Assembly (NCBI GenBank): GCA_918026815.1
Contig: CAKJVC010000150.1
Coordinates: forward strand, 1,550,001 to 1,614,000
DNA: 64,000 nt
Reading direction: 5' to 3'
Source: Chalara sp. BL73
Taxonomy: Eukaryota; Ascomycota; Leotiomycetes; Helotiales
Shown here one piece after another: positions 41,774 to 53,254 of the stretch (its first letter is position 1; each line of letters begins with the position of its first letter). Both the position numbers and the translations under genes were made by a program. The notes under the pieces were generated by a model, which saw only the letters and a list, made by a program, of their open reading frames with translations, did no database searches and had not been told where the DNA came from.

Positions 41774-44700
41774 TTAACAACTCCTCCACAAATTGCTAAC
41801 ATCATCAGACCAGTCTTGTGCCCCTTTAAGATCCTGGATAGGTCGCGCAAGTATCTGGTCAAGAATTGTGGAGAGGGAAGCATCAATATCATTCCCAGCC
41901 TCAGCTTCTAGATACGCCCGGTAAACAGTGTTCTTGATCATCGGGTTCAGTTTGAGCACGAACGCCCGTCTTAGCTGACTACCTGGTAGCCAAGTAGCCC
42001 CAGCTTCGATCTCCATCTTGTTTATCTCTTCATCCTGCAGGTTACGAAACTCCCTGATAGCAATTTTCCTAAAATGATATTCCAATGGATTGACAGACTC
42101 TGCGTCCAGTTTCTCTTTCAATTTTGGGGATATTCTATCCAGGATGCTGAGGAGTTCTTCCTTGGGTGTACCAGCTGCCAGCCTATATGCATTCTGACGG
42201 ATTATGTCGAGATTTGGCGATTTGTACCAATTGTAATCGAACCTTGGTTGTAGGTCAACCGTTTCTAATACCTCGGCGGGTAGTTCAAGTTCGCCCTCCA
42301 CTTGGTCAATTGCCCGCTTTTGTGAAATTACCCAATCACTTTCTTTCGTGTGGTAATCTCGCTTATGTTTGCGTAAAGCCTGACAAGAGCCAAAGGCCAA
42401 CAGACACCTAGCTTCCTTGCAACGGTATTGCTGCTCGTGTGTCCTCTCGTGGAGCTCTCGTTCCTCCGGTATTCGAAAGCCGGACCAAGCCCGGGCACAA
42501 CCGATCCAATGGCATCGATAGGCCGTCTCGCTATTACGGTTCAAGAATTCTTCTATCTCGCGTTTGGTGACTTGGCTTGCCACTAGGTCGTTGAACAATA
42601 ACCCTTCAAGAAGAGATTCCAATATTGAGTGATATTGAAGATATGCCTCTGAGAGTGTGCTAGGATCACGTTCGGCATCTGGAAGTCATACTCAGTATCG
42701 ATTAAGCATATAATAAACGATAATAGCGCTTACCAAGTGGCTTACAGACTCTCTGTACCTGATTTAACTGGTCATGCCTGAAAATTATATACTGTCGAAC
42801 TGGGCCTGGGAATTCGGGGAGCCTGGATTTGACAGCCGAGGAACCCACAGAGCTAGCTTCTGGATCTTCAATTGCCACATTATCGCTATCCAGAGAAAGA
42901 TTTTTCTGAAATAGTAGCCACAAGTTCTCTAGAGCATCCTTGATATCACCCAAATTCGATTCGTCCTCAACAAGCTCAGCGACTGATGACATGTGCTCGA
43001 ACCAAAATTCATAGGCATAAGGGAAGAAGTCGTGGAACCCTTTAATTACCTGCACGACAGCTTTGGGGTAATCGAGGTCAGAAAGAAATATCGTACTAGT
43101 TTTCAAATATCTTATGCAAGAGAGGGTAATATCTGACTGAACTTCCGGTGTAGAGAGATATGGGCCACTTTCTTTTTTTAGAAGGTATCTATTTCACTAG
43201 ATTTAGTGATATTGGAGAGTGAAATGTCTATAAAAAAATCACAATAGTGTACTTACACTCGGGCTGTGAAGTGAACCAAGGATACATAGCCATGTTGCCG
43301 TTCTTCAACCAATGGCTTGCAAATATCTAGAATACCCTTTCCGAGTTTCGTTTCTTCTTTGAGAACACCGTGTTTCTTGTGAAGAATAATCCCATCACAT
43401 ACCTCATGGTACTTTAGAGGGCGAAGAGCATGAGCCAAAAGCCCAAGGATCCTATGGGCGTACTCGCGCTGAGTCTCACAAGGGTAATCTCGAGGTCGCT
43501 CAAGGATCGCTTGGTAGCTATCATATAGTTAGCTATGGTGAGTCGAGTCTGCTAGGTATTCTCACACTCCGTTTAAGCCTTTGGGGAGACGGTTAACGGC
43601 TGCCTTTAAGTCTTCCACACTCCACTGGTACTGCAGGGTGCCTAGAATAAGGTGAACCCATAGGAACATCCCTAATCATATTAGAACTTATTTAACATAA
43701 GTTGAGACAATATCATACCATCTGCCTTTTCGGTAATAGCCGCGCCAACATGTTCAATGACGGCCTCGTCAAATCGATCACACAGAACTGGTAACTTTGC
43801 TTTTGTGAACCTCACAATATCCTGAGAGATTTTTTCATGTTCCTCGGTTAGATTGACTACCAGCGCGTTACTCATCCTCTTCTTGATCGATCCTAGAATA
43901 GTTGTTGTCTCCCTCGAACATATCATGAGCTTGACCCTCGAGCGATTTTCCTCGCCAACGTCATCCAGACAAGGTTTCACAAGACGAGCACACTCCTTAA
44001 TAATTTGTTCTTGGACACTGATTTCATACTCGTCAAGGCCATCTAGAATTAAGAAAGTCGTTCCTAAAGAGTCTAAAAGAAATTTGAGAAGCTGACCAAC
44101 TCGTTTGAGAGAAGCAGTTGCATGGACCCTGACGTACTCTTCATAAACGAATGCTAACATGTCGGGCTTCGTTCGAAGTATTTGGGCACAGAATATCCGT
44201 AACACAACGCTGGCAATGCCTAGTGTTCCTTTTCGTAACAATTCTATGCATAAACAACAGAGGATAGCAGACATTGGAGATATAGGGACTTCTTCAGCTA
44301 AGTAAGCAGCAAGTGTTGATTTTCCTTTAGGGCCAGATTAGAGGCTAAGGTAGCTTCTCTTGGATATTATGTGCTCACCAGATCCTGGCTTCCCCTTTAG
44401 CCAGAGGACTGGACGCGGATCCTCTTCATCAAACCATGTCATGAGCTTCGGGTGGCTCATGAGCCAAGTGCATGTCCCAGGTACACGTGTCTCTTGAAGA
44501 TTCACAAGTAAGTCTTCTTGCTTTCTATCTCGGCCATCGAGGCCGAGCTAGTTGAAATCTTCGCGGGCATACTCATCCCGTCGGTCACGATCATTCTTTT
44601 CCGTCTCCTCCTTTATCTTCTTCCGGAATTCTTTAGATTCAAGAATTTCGAAGCTAGCAGCCTCCCTATCAACCAAATCGCGATTTGCGGCCAGAGCCGT

Positions 44701-45435
44701 AAGAATACAGCTGAAATGGCCGTTGAAGTCTCTCCAACAAGCATCAAATAGACGCTTCCAATCTGTACAGAATATAACTATCAGTAAACAAGGTATTTCA
44801 GACCGATGCCGCTCTACCTACCACTGCGCCGAGCGATTCTGTAAACCTCCAAATGAAAATCAAGAATGTCAGTATACACGTCCGCAAGTATGCCTTGGAA
44901 CTCTGGCTGATCGCGGAACGCCTCGCCTAACCGATCAAATCGAGGCAGGCTTTTGACTATCTGCGAATATGCCTCAATCAACCTCTCATATGCAGTTATG
45001 TGTTGATCAAAGATCTGACCATATGTGAGCTTATCTCTCAATTACATCTACTAGTGAAGTTCATACGACCAAAGTCAACTTTATGGGTGCCCTAGGTATA
45101 AACTTCTGTCAGATGTGAGAATAGTATGACTTGGAGACTCTTACCCATATGTAGCAGAGATATGGGACCCCTTGACACAACGGTTCAATCATATTTCCGA
45201 GAAGTTTGAGGGCTTCAAACAGGGGTTGAATGCGGCGAGTATTGCATAAGCTCTTTCGCATGCTCTGACCAATCTCGATTGCGCGTGCTGCGTTCCAAAC
45301 TTCTTCTAACGTCGAGTTGCGGAAATCCTTCGCGTCATTGGGGTATATAGATGCTTCGAAATGTTTGAATGCAGCTTCAATCCTCTCTTCTGCAAGAGTC
45401 TCGGGACCTTTGGTTGACTCAACCTTGGCAGCCAT
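41774..45435 (-). pseudogene. NACHT receptor with C-terminal C2H2 finger, one nonsense codon
   Basis: Read right to left from ATG 45435 (MAAKVESTKGPETLAEERIE). Introns supported by frame: 44763-44821, 44325-44378, 43518-43565, 43189-43256, 42679-42733; another at 43685-43733 restores ADGMFLWVHLIL. The NACHT has Walker A GKPGSGKST, split by the second of these introns, and Walker B TTFLILDGLDEYE. A winged-helix region (LLAHALRPLKYHEVCDGIIL) and VSLVHFTARVYLLKKE follow. The last exon (42678-41774) has paired CxxxxC/H elements (YRCHWIGCARAWSG; YRCKEARCLLAFGSCQ...H...H) of C2H2 type. One in-frame TAG lies at 44548-44550 (FN*LGLDGRD), where Trp would fit. The first-exon junction near 45080-45110 also fails to keep frame cleanly. 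Everything else is open, so loss of function is recent or read-through should be considered. Confidence 0.78.
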
Positions 45436-45842
45436 CTTTTTACCTCAGTATTTTTAGACCTTGTGTGCGGCCTTGTACAATAGAGGGTTAGTGACACGCT
45501 GGAGGCGAGTTGTTTTGACATAGGAGACCACACCATCATCAGCCCTGGCACCAGTCTGCCTTATGTGCTCATGACCTGATCCCCGTGAGCCTCGCTGTTT
45601 TGCCAGTAAAATCGAAGCTGTTGTCATTGTTTGATTGGTTGCAGTCTCCCACCTATATACTGCTGTGATTGCTCAGCCTTCTCTGGCGCAGCCCTGGCAG
45701 AAACAATCCTCAGAGCCCACAAGGCTTTTTTTCTGACCTGCCGTTCATGGCTATCGCATTTATAGGGCTAAGAGGCAGGAGGCAGGTTATTTTCTAGAAT
45801 ATTGGAAGCTTCATTAGCCGCCATATTCGCTCTCGCGATAAA
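45436..45842. other. Divergent promoter region
   Basis: Lies between the 5' ends of the minus-strand NACHT gene and the plus-strand SNF2-like gene; no coding sequence recognised. Confidence 0.35.
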
Positions 45843-48800
45843 TTGTCAAATTTCTGGGTTCAAATGCAGAGAAAGCGGTGCAAAGTCCAATTTGATGTTC
45901 CAAGCGAGGGGCAAATCTCGGGAAAATGCGATACACGTATCGATTTTGAGACCATAGAACCACATTGCCCATCTGCGTCACAAGCTACGAAGTCATCATC
46001 GTTCAAGGACAATTCAAATCTTTCCAAAAGCCTTCAAAAAGAGCCTGAAGTCTGTTATGGTGGTGTGCGTTTCCTCACTTCTTAATGATTACACAATTCC
46101 AGTAAAGACACACTGATATGAAAAATCCACATAGTTTTAGGATATACCGGTGAAACACATCGAGAAGTCTGTGCGTGGCAAGGATCTGGAGAAGTTATGC
46201 TGGGATGGCACCCCTCTGCTGAAGAGTTTCAATGACAGCTTAGGTCATTACGAGCTCCTAAAAAGAGGATTCTCTGTTCTACAAACACTTTCACTAAAAG
46301 CCAAGGCGGTCTTCGAGATCAGATTGCGGTGTATGGAGCCTAACAACGCAAGTCGGGTACGACAACCGCGACTCCACAATCCTACTCCGATTACTGCTAG
46401 TATCTCTATCAATGTATATGGCCCTATGAACTCGGCGGATGCTGTAGGTAAATTTCTCCAAATATGCGAGCTGTTCCTTCAGACTCCTGATCGGTGCGAA
46501 CTCAATGTTCCATACATCAATCCGCATTGTCTCCCAGCCATACAAGAGAATGTCGTAATGACATCAGTATTTGACGGTGAGAGAATTGATAGCCCTCAAT
46601 ATGAAGCAAAAGACGATGATGGTTTATTCGACGAGTTCGGCAACGAAGAACAATTTGAAGAGGAGCAATAAGTGCCATTGGTCAAAGAAATACTCCACAG
46701 GTATGCACCCCGAGATCACTTAAACCAACGCTGATGGTTCATTCTAGCCACCAAAAACAAGCCTTATCATTTTTACTAGGTAGAGAGCGTGGTTGGGATT
46801 TCAATAGCACGCGCCGCGATGTTTGGAGATCATATGTTGACAGATTCGGATGGACGAGGTATGATCGCTTGCGATTTCACTTTGGAGTGAGGGTGCCGTG
46901 ATGAAGGTATGAATACTAATTCAACCTCATGATATAGATATCAGAACACACTTACCGGAATGACGCAAGCTGAACAGCCTAAGCCCTTTCGAGGAGGCAT
47001 CCTTGCTGACGAAATGGGACTGGGAAAGACACTAACCATGCTCGCGTTGATTGCCGCTTCGGGAACATCCACAAAGAATTGCGATTGCCTGAGGGAAGTA
47101 CGCATCCGGGAGAGTAATCCTATTTCCAAAAGAACACTGATAATTACACCCCTATCTCGTCAGTATTCACTGCTTGCTTCTCATCAAATTAAGTTCTTCT
47201 TGCTAATTATATTAAGTGCTTACTGTCTGGGACGGCCAAATAAAACGGTATGTAGAAGGTGAACAAACTAAATATTTGATATTCGCTGAAGGAGACTAGG
47301 CACATGGAAAGCAGGTTTCGAGGACTGGTATATTACGGCGCAGGTAGACAAGTGCCAGTTTCTGCGCTAAAGAACTACGATGCTATCATCACAACTTATA
47401 ACGTTGTGGCTTCCGAATGGAAAAGCCGCCGATGGTCCGAGAAATCACAAGGACAAGGCTTATTTTCTTGGAAGTAGCACCGTATCGTTTTGGATGAAGG
47501 CGATTGAACCCCCCCCCCCCTCACGAAAAATGGCTAAATTCAATTTAGCGCATATGATTAGGTCAAGTTCTCAAAATGCCCAAGCAGTGCGTAAGCTTGA
47601 TGCCTTCCATCGGTGGTGCATTACAGGGACCCCACTACAAAATCGTATCAGTGATATTCAAGTCTCCTTCGATTCTTAAAGGTCCATCCGTACGATAATC
47701 CGAAAACTTTCGATGTCGACATTATCCAACCTTGGAAGAAGGCAACAGACGAGAAACCGCTCCAGAGACTCCGCTGTTAATGAAAATGATAGCTATTCAT
47801 CGGGGAAAGAATACAATCCCTTTACCCGCGCGTGAGGAATTGATTAATGCCGTCGATTTCAATGCCGAGGAACAGAATGTATATGACGCGGCTAGAGAAG
47901 GTACAATTCAGCTGCTGGATCAATCCCTCAACTCTGGTTCTGCAAGTGCCTTTACATATTTAAATGCATTTCAGAGAATGATCGAGTTAAGATACATCTG
48001 CAATCATGGAAGCGCAAATCGGAGGGAGGAAGCTGAGTCGAAAGACATTGCACAAGTTGCCGAAGAAGGCCTCACCAACGAGCATGAATTGGATCACCTT
48101 CTAGAGAATTCTGACACAGCATGTCTTAACTGCGGCACCGATATATCCGAAGAACAAGAAACTTGTGCTGAACCAAGCAGTCCAATTGCGACACAAGCTG
48201 ATCAGTTCAGACTATGTATGGGCTGTGTTCAATCAAAAAGGAGAAATACCCCACAACTTCCGACTCCTCCCGGCTCCTTTTCAGAAAATATGCCGTTGGG
48301 TAATGCTGACGAGGCTCTTCCAAGCAAATTAAGTGCAGTCGTGGCTCACGTTCTATAAATTCCTTGCAAGGATAAGTGGTAAGTTCGCATTCGGCCATTA
48401 TTCGACTGTTTATCTACCTTATAATCTTATCATTAAAATCTCTAAGATTGATAGTGTCATCTTTTCTGTGTGGACATCTACGTTAGACGTCATGTATGAG
48501 GGTTTGCAAAGAGCTGGCATTTCCTGCTGTCGCTTTCAAGGATCAATGAGGTACGCAAAGAGAACGGAGTCATTAAGGCAATTCGAGGAAGATCTAACAA
48601 TCAAGGTTATCTTGATTTCTATAACCTGCGGCGGCCAGGGGTGAGTTAGCTTCTTTCCTCAACCCGGCCCCTCCCCAATATGTTCCCCTGCTCCCCCGAG
48701 ACCAAGAATTGACCGATGCTAAAGAACGTTTCTAGCCTCAACCTGACTACTGCAAATCACTGCATTCTAATTGAGCTACACTGGAACCCCATGGTAGAAG

Positions 48801-49068
48801 AACAGGCCATCTTGCGTATCTACCGACTTGGTCAAGAAAAGCCCGTATTTATCACTCGATTCGTCATCAACAATACATTTGAACAAAAAATACTCGAGAG
48901 ACAGACACGCAAAAATCTTCTTGCGGTTTTAGTGCTTGGAAGACAAAAGCTCAAGGAAGGAGATGATGGAAAAAAGCAACTTGCGGTAAGACCCAGGATA
49001 TTATCCAGTTTCACTAGTCGCTTTGCTAATTCGATATTTTATATTAGCATTTACGACAATTGATTTGT
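45843..49068 (+). pseudogene. Decayed SNF2/Rad5-like helicase gene
   Basis: Blocks of one SNF2-family ATPase lie in order but in several frames. The N-terminal region is open at 46150-46671 (SISINVYGPMNSADAVGKFL). Next come HHQKQALSFLLGRERGWDF (46744-46800) and motif I FRGGILADEMGLGKTLTML (about 46988-47044). YDAIITTYNVVASEW follows. The Walker B equivalent reads IVLDEGD and then a run of 12 C replaces the expected sequence (about 47510-47521). CITGTPLQNRISD, the long insert with CNHG and a CxxC pair, SITCGGQG and a motif-VI-like ILRIYRLGQEKPVF complete it. A nonsense codon precedes the Walker B, and several frame changes occur. In the family this enzyme remodels DNA-protein complexes or helps damage tolerance; this copy is dead. 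Confidence 0.8.
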
Positions 49069-49928
49069 TGAAAGCTTTGCTGTAGGCGCATCTTCGGGTT
49101 GGATCTGATCTCCGTGTCGGATCACTCTACCTGTGGCAACACCACGTCTTTACGTGGATTGCTTAAGTTGAATGTGATTGATTGTTGAAGGTTGAATGGA
49201 GGAATGAGGATATGCCCCTTCCTGGGTCATGTGACTCCGTCACATGACCTGTCCCCCATTCAATAGCTAATCTACGTACAAACACATACCGTATATTATT
49301 CGGAATTGTCGTCCATCTCTCATCGGTGGCTCCTTGTACGCACCCTAGTTCATACCCCTTTGTATTGACCCTGAGAAGTGCTGATTATTAGGGGGGGTGT
49401 GGGGTAGTACAACAAATGCAACAACGCTAAAGAAGCAACGCCAGCGAGGTGGCGACGACGAGGCCAAAATGATGTCGAGCAGTTGCTCTACCAGGGGCTA
49501 CACGCAAATTTGGCACAGACCTGGTATTTGGTTCGAAGATCACATATGGAGATAACGTTGAAGCCATACAGTGAAATTCGAAATCAGCTTCACCCTTGTT
49601 CGAGAGAATCCCCGCCGCCCCACAGGGATACCCGCAAACGCTAGTCCTCAACTCTGTCAGGAATAGAGGCTTCACAATGAGATCAAGTAGAGGACTTCTA
49701 AATATGTATATTACTATCAGGTTGGCTACAGCACTCTTTCTCTCTTATATCGATATTACTCTTATGACCCGCAATACACTCGTCCAGTAGTTCCTTGGCA
49801 ATATGATGTAAGCTGATTTCTGACAAGCCCCGCCGATCAGCTGGTTGAGGCTGGACGATTGAGAACATGGCTTCGTCAACATAACTTGCACTCTCGAATT
49901 TGTCGATCTCGGCATCGAGCCACTCGAT
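49069..49928. other. Spacer with an unassigned minus-strand frame
   Basis: A minus-strand frame at 49427-49675 ends in a hydrophobic stretch (HHFGLVVATSLALLL) before its stop, which could be a C-terminal membrane or anchor signal of a truncated protein; no start found. The rest shows nothing recognisable. Confidence 0.3.
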
Positions 49929-50115
49929 ATGAACCCTTCTTCAAACAATCAACAGCGGCCGTTACGCCTGCTCTCTCTTGGTGTGTTGTGTTAGATCCAA
50001 ACTGGATAATCTGGACGCTAATTTTCGCAGATGGCGGTGGAGTTCGCGGCCTGTCCAGCCTTCTCATTCTTAGACGACTGATGCATCTTATCGACGTGAC
50101 ACTCTCTCTTCCTTC
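49929..50115 (+). pseudogene. 5' stub of a patatin-like gene
   Basis: Exon 49929-49980 (MNPSSNNQQRPLRLLSL) joined across a 50-bp intron (49981-50030, GTGTGT..CAG) to 50031 onward gives LLSLDGGGVRGLSSLLILRR. This is the oxyanion-hole motif DGGGxRG with which fungal patatin-like phospholipase domains begin; these often form the N-terminus of NB-ARC/TPR-type receptors. The similarity stops soon after LMHLI at about 50100 and a stop codon follows at 50135. The piggyBac-like relic starts at about 50140, so the rest of the gene was probably removed or displaced by that insertion. The GxSxG active-site part is missing. Confidence 0.6.
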
Positions 50116-50139
50116 TATTAATACTAGATTCTTATGATA

Positions 50140-50735
50140 CCACTCAAAACAGTCACCTATAAAACAAAGGGGTGCCTGGCAGGCAATACATGCATACCTC
50201 GATGCAGGAGGACGTTTATTTTGCGAAGAATCGCCCGTAATATCACCCAAAATCCTGCACTTTGAAGGTACTTTTACATTACCTGTCGCTTTACAAGCAT
50301 GACAATCTCGAGCACTATTTGTAGGCTCTAGTTTGTGATTTGAATCGATATTTGGTGATATATGAGCTTTTCTTTTCCGTGGCGTTTGTTGATCTTTTTT
50401 CATTAGAGCTGTAGAAAGCTCCATTCTGAACGCCCTCTGAGCCGTAAACCTTTGCGTGTTAGAAGCTTTAAAATAGAAAAAAAAGAAAATAACAGTTGGC
50501 TGGAACAGCGTTGAATATAAAGTACCAAATAGCATGCTATTTTCCTTTGCGAATACATCGTAAACCAGAGTTATATGATTTTAGTTGATCAGCTTGATCA
50601 ACAGCGTTCATTTGATGATTGTAATTATTGGAAAGAATGTACGTAGCTTCACGCGTTCCATCGGATCGCGAGGATTGTGGGTCCTCTACCACTATATAAC
50701 TACCTGGCAATAGGCCGTAGCTTAGAGGAATCAAT
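50140..50735 (-). pseudogene. C-terminal part of a piggyBac-like transposase
   Basis: Read right to left, the block NYNHQMNAVDQADQLKSYNS is the conserved motif after the catalytic core in piggyBac transposases. The frame meets TAG at 50537-50539 where Trp would fit (KG*HAIWYFIFNAVPANCY continues in frame), then shifts. The end carries the cysteine-rich finger CHACKATG, then ACIACQAPLCFIGDCFEWYH. The N-terminal and catalytic parts are absent. Upstream the coding sequence joins directly to the terminal region of the TGTCGGAATAC MITE family, so the relic looks like an internal-deletion derivative. Confidence 0.7.
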
Positions 50736-50812
50736 CGAGAATATCAAAACCACACCAGTAAGAACATAGTCACAGCTACTACGTCTTTTGTTACGTGGTA
50801 GGTATTCCGACA
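50630..50812 (-). mobile_element. Terminal region of the TGTCGGAATAC family joined to piggyBac-like coding DNA
   Basis: From 50812 leftward the sequence is colinear with 60125-60300 and 8363-8550, including TGTCGGAATACCTACCACGT, the hairpin (ACGTAGT..ACTATGT, one G-T pair) and GGACCCACAATCCTCGCGAT. It continues without interruption into the piggyBac-like coding stretch. Confidence 0.65.
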
Positions 50813-50813
50813 C

Positions 50814-50882
50814 ATCCCTACAACTTCCCTAATAGGCTAGGTATGACCTCTAGACCTAGCCTGTTCAACGGGTATTCCGACA
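50814..50882 (+). repeat. 60-bp hairpin repeat beside a second TGTCGGAATAC end
   Basis: CTACAACTTCCCTAATAGGC begins a short unit with perfect 9-bp inverted arms (AGGCTAGGT and ACCTAGCCT) around an 11-base loop. A close copy is at 61577-61635 and a diverged one at 20325. Directly after it, 50872-50882 is another GTATTCCGACA terminus. Confidence 0.65.
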
Positions 50883-51580
50883 ATTATTATATGAAAACGC
50901 ACAGCAACTATTATCAGCTAAGCAGGAGGAGATTGGGGCAGCTGTTGAAGCAGAAGCCGCGGAGATAGGTTTATACATAGTTTCTATTATAGCCAAAACT
51001 GACCAGAGCCGGGGGCACAAAATCTCCCAACCTATCCCGAACAAATATATGTAAAGAGAGCCATCGTGGATCCATCCCTAACGTAGATCCTTCCTAATTG
51101 TGACCCGCTTTCATCGCACTAATGTAAACCTATCCCTATCGTTGATGCATCTCCAACGTATATCCTTCTTTACTGTGATCCGTCGCCGATGCCGGCAGAT
51201 CTCCCTATTATCAACTGAACCACTGTATTGGAATCTAGAAGGTCTAGTATAAAGCTCTCAACCTCGCAGACCGAATCACATCATCATAGCTGTATTTACT
51301 CTTCCCTGGGCGTCTTTTACCTTTTTTGACGAGCTTTTGCATACGTTGTACCTGGGCAGCTGCCAATTCACGCAGAAACTCTTCGAGGAACACCTAGTCG
51401 CCATTTTCAAATATTTCAGACGTTGCATACTGCACAACCTAGCTAATTTACAATCGTCGCAGGGGCGAACGGGACGGTGTATTTTTGTATATAATTAGTA
51501 TGAGGAACAGCACCATAACTCGACTTTATCTCGCTTGAAAGTAGTCCGCGAGGCGGAAGAACCTGTACAGTAATAGCTAG
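50883..51580. other. Spacer without a supported gene
   Basis: Contains short irregular repeats of ATCC/CTAACGT-type sequence at about 51060-51200 (GATCCATCCCTAACGTAGAT and similar); otherwise nothing recognised. Confidence 0.3.
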
Positions 51581-51886
51581 TCATATTGTTGAATACCGAT
51601 GACCCACAATTGAACAGCCCAATTGTTGGCACTCATGATCGGATAGCCATTTCTTGAAAATCTCAAAAATTTCGGCTTCTACCTCCGGAAGTGGTACAAC
51701 CCGTTCGTGAGTCTCCCTAGACTTATTTGTCAGCGTGGAATAAAAGAACAGCGAGTGTACGCAAAGCTGTTGCTCGCCAGGATAGAAGGGATGCTTATCG
51801 TCGCTTAGTAGAATAGTGACTGAGGGATTGTAGTCAGCTATAACTAGTCCGACGATCAGTTTTGTGACAAAGCTATGTTTTGCCAA
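51581..51886 (-). pseudogene. BTB/POZ-domain fragment
   Basis: A 101-codon frame without ATG shows the BTB pattern: SVTILLSDDKHPFYPGEQQL, then LCVHSLFFYSTLTNK, then VVPLPEVEAEIFEIFKKWL. These correspond to the first two thirds of a fungal BTB domain. A start codon and the C-terminal helices are not seen in frame. It may be one exon of a larger gene or a remnant. Confidence 0.5.
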
Positions 51887-52370
51887 AAGCGGGTGGCGCT
51901 TTATACGCCCAGAACGCGTTCTTCTACGTATCTACCTGACAGAACAAAAAGGGAAGAAGTAGATCCAGATTCCGTAAATAGATTTTGGGGTAGGGATGGG
52001 CCATGGGATATTCTAGAACAAGCGACAGGGCTGCCATCACACGGCGAAACAGTGTTCTACCTATTAATCACAATTCAATTTCCGAGACGGGAGAAAATAA
52101 AATCAGTATCATGATGGCCTATACGCCAGCTATTAATGGAAAAGGCCAAGCCCATTTATGCGGCCTCTCCCAATCTTCTAAGTTCTATAAAGGAAGATGG
52201 TCCTTTGCACTTATGTGGGTGCTGATCCTCTCTGCTGGCTCGGGTGTTATAGCTGGCTGTCTAACGCATCAGGTGGACTGGGATATTGCGACAGAAACTG
52301 TTGTTGCTGCGCTTGTAGCCAGGCGGTAACTTGAGCCTGTACCTCGAAATCCCGTCTTCTGAATCTTTCC
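51887..52370. other. Spacer with an unassigned frame
   Basis: A plus-strand frame at 52003-52329 has one hydrophobic stretch (LMWVLILSAGSGVIAGCL) but no motif and no clear start; doubtful. Confidence 0.3.
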
Positions 52371-53254
52371 TTACCCTGGAAGCTCACTAACTCCATGAGG
52401 GCTGGCCAGTTGCTTTGCTTCCTGAGACGTGCTCATCTCACCGTATCTGTGCTGATCGTCCAGTTGAGCAACTTCTGCACCGTGCAGTTCCTGTGGTCCG
52501 TTTTGTCCAAGAACTGGTATTCCAAGAACGGGTATTCCAGTTCCCTTCGCTGATGAGCGCGATCGCTTCTTTCTTCGTAATATCCAAATTGCTAGGGCGA
52601 TGGCGATTCCGACTACGATACCGCCGATAACGCCACCAACGATAGCTCCCGTATTTGTCTTTGAGGGATTGGCGGCCACTCTAGCTGTGGAAGCTGTGGT
52701 TGATGTATCCAACAAGGTGGAAAACGTTTGAGTCGACACGCTACTGGTGCTTGACGCAGACGAGGTTACAGCTATTCACAGTTCATTTCTCGGCTCTATT
52801 CGTTCTACTTTTTTCAGGCAAGGTCGAAGGAAGGAAGATCCCCTACCTTGCTCTGTACTAATAACATTCAACAAAACTTCACCACTTCGAAACGCATACC
52901 CCGGCAACGCACACCCATCGCTGTTCGTCGTCGACGCATAGCCCGTCCTGCCTTTATGGCAGCAGAAATAGCCATTGTTGTCATACAAATCCCACGTCTG
53001 GTTTGCGCATTGCGGATCCTGTATAAGAGTCGCTGTGCAATTTGCGGATGTTGGACAGCACTATAAGGCGAGTTAGCATTCCGTATTGTCTGGCGGGACA
53101 TTTAGGGCCGCACGTTCACGTTGTATTGCTGGGGACAGAAGGAGCCTGAGGGGCAGCAGGCGTGGTATGGAAATACAGTCTGGCCGCAGTCGACTTCGTT
53201 GGATTGGCACGAGCCGTTTACGCGGACGGCGAAGCCGAGTGTAGAAACCGACAT
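52371..53254 (-). CDS. Cysteine-rich single-pass membrane protein (three exons)
   Basis: Exons 53254-53114, 53060-52847 and 52771-52371 join in frame (introns 53 and 75 bp; the first has a CTAAC branch and TAG acceptor) into 251 residues. Residues 1-120 are cysteine-rich with repeated CC pairs (CCPSGSFCPQQYN, CCPTSANCTATLIQ, YFCCHKGRTGY). A Ser/Thr-rich stem, one transmembrane helix (GAIVGGVIGGIVVGIAIALA) with a basic stop (RRKKRSR), and a short tail follow. The N-terminus (MSVSTLGFAV) is not a classical signal peptide, so targeting is unclear; related ascomycete proteins as I recall them start the same way. Function unknown, perhaps a surface sensor. Intact, with neighbours decayed. Confidence 0.78.

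Noticed and set aside
44440..44760. An intron that would splice out the TAG at 44548
   Set aside because: The only nearby AG is the stop itself, and no donor at a normal distance with a branch site keeps the frame.
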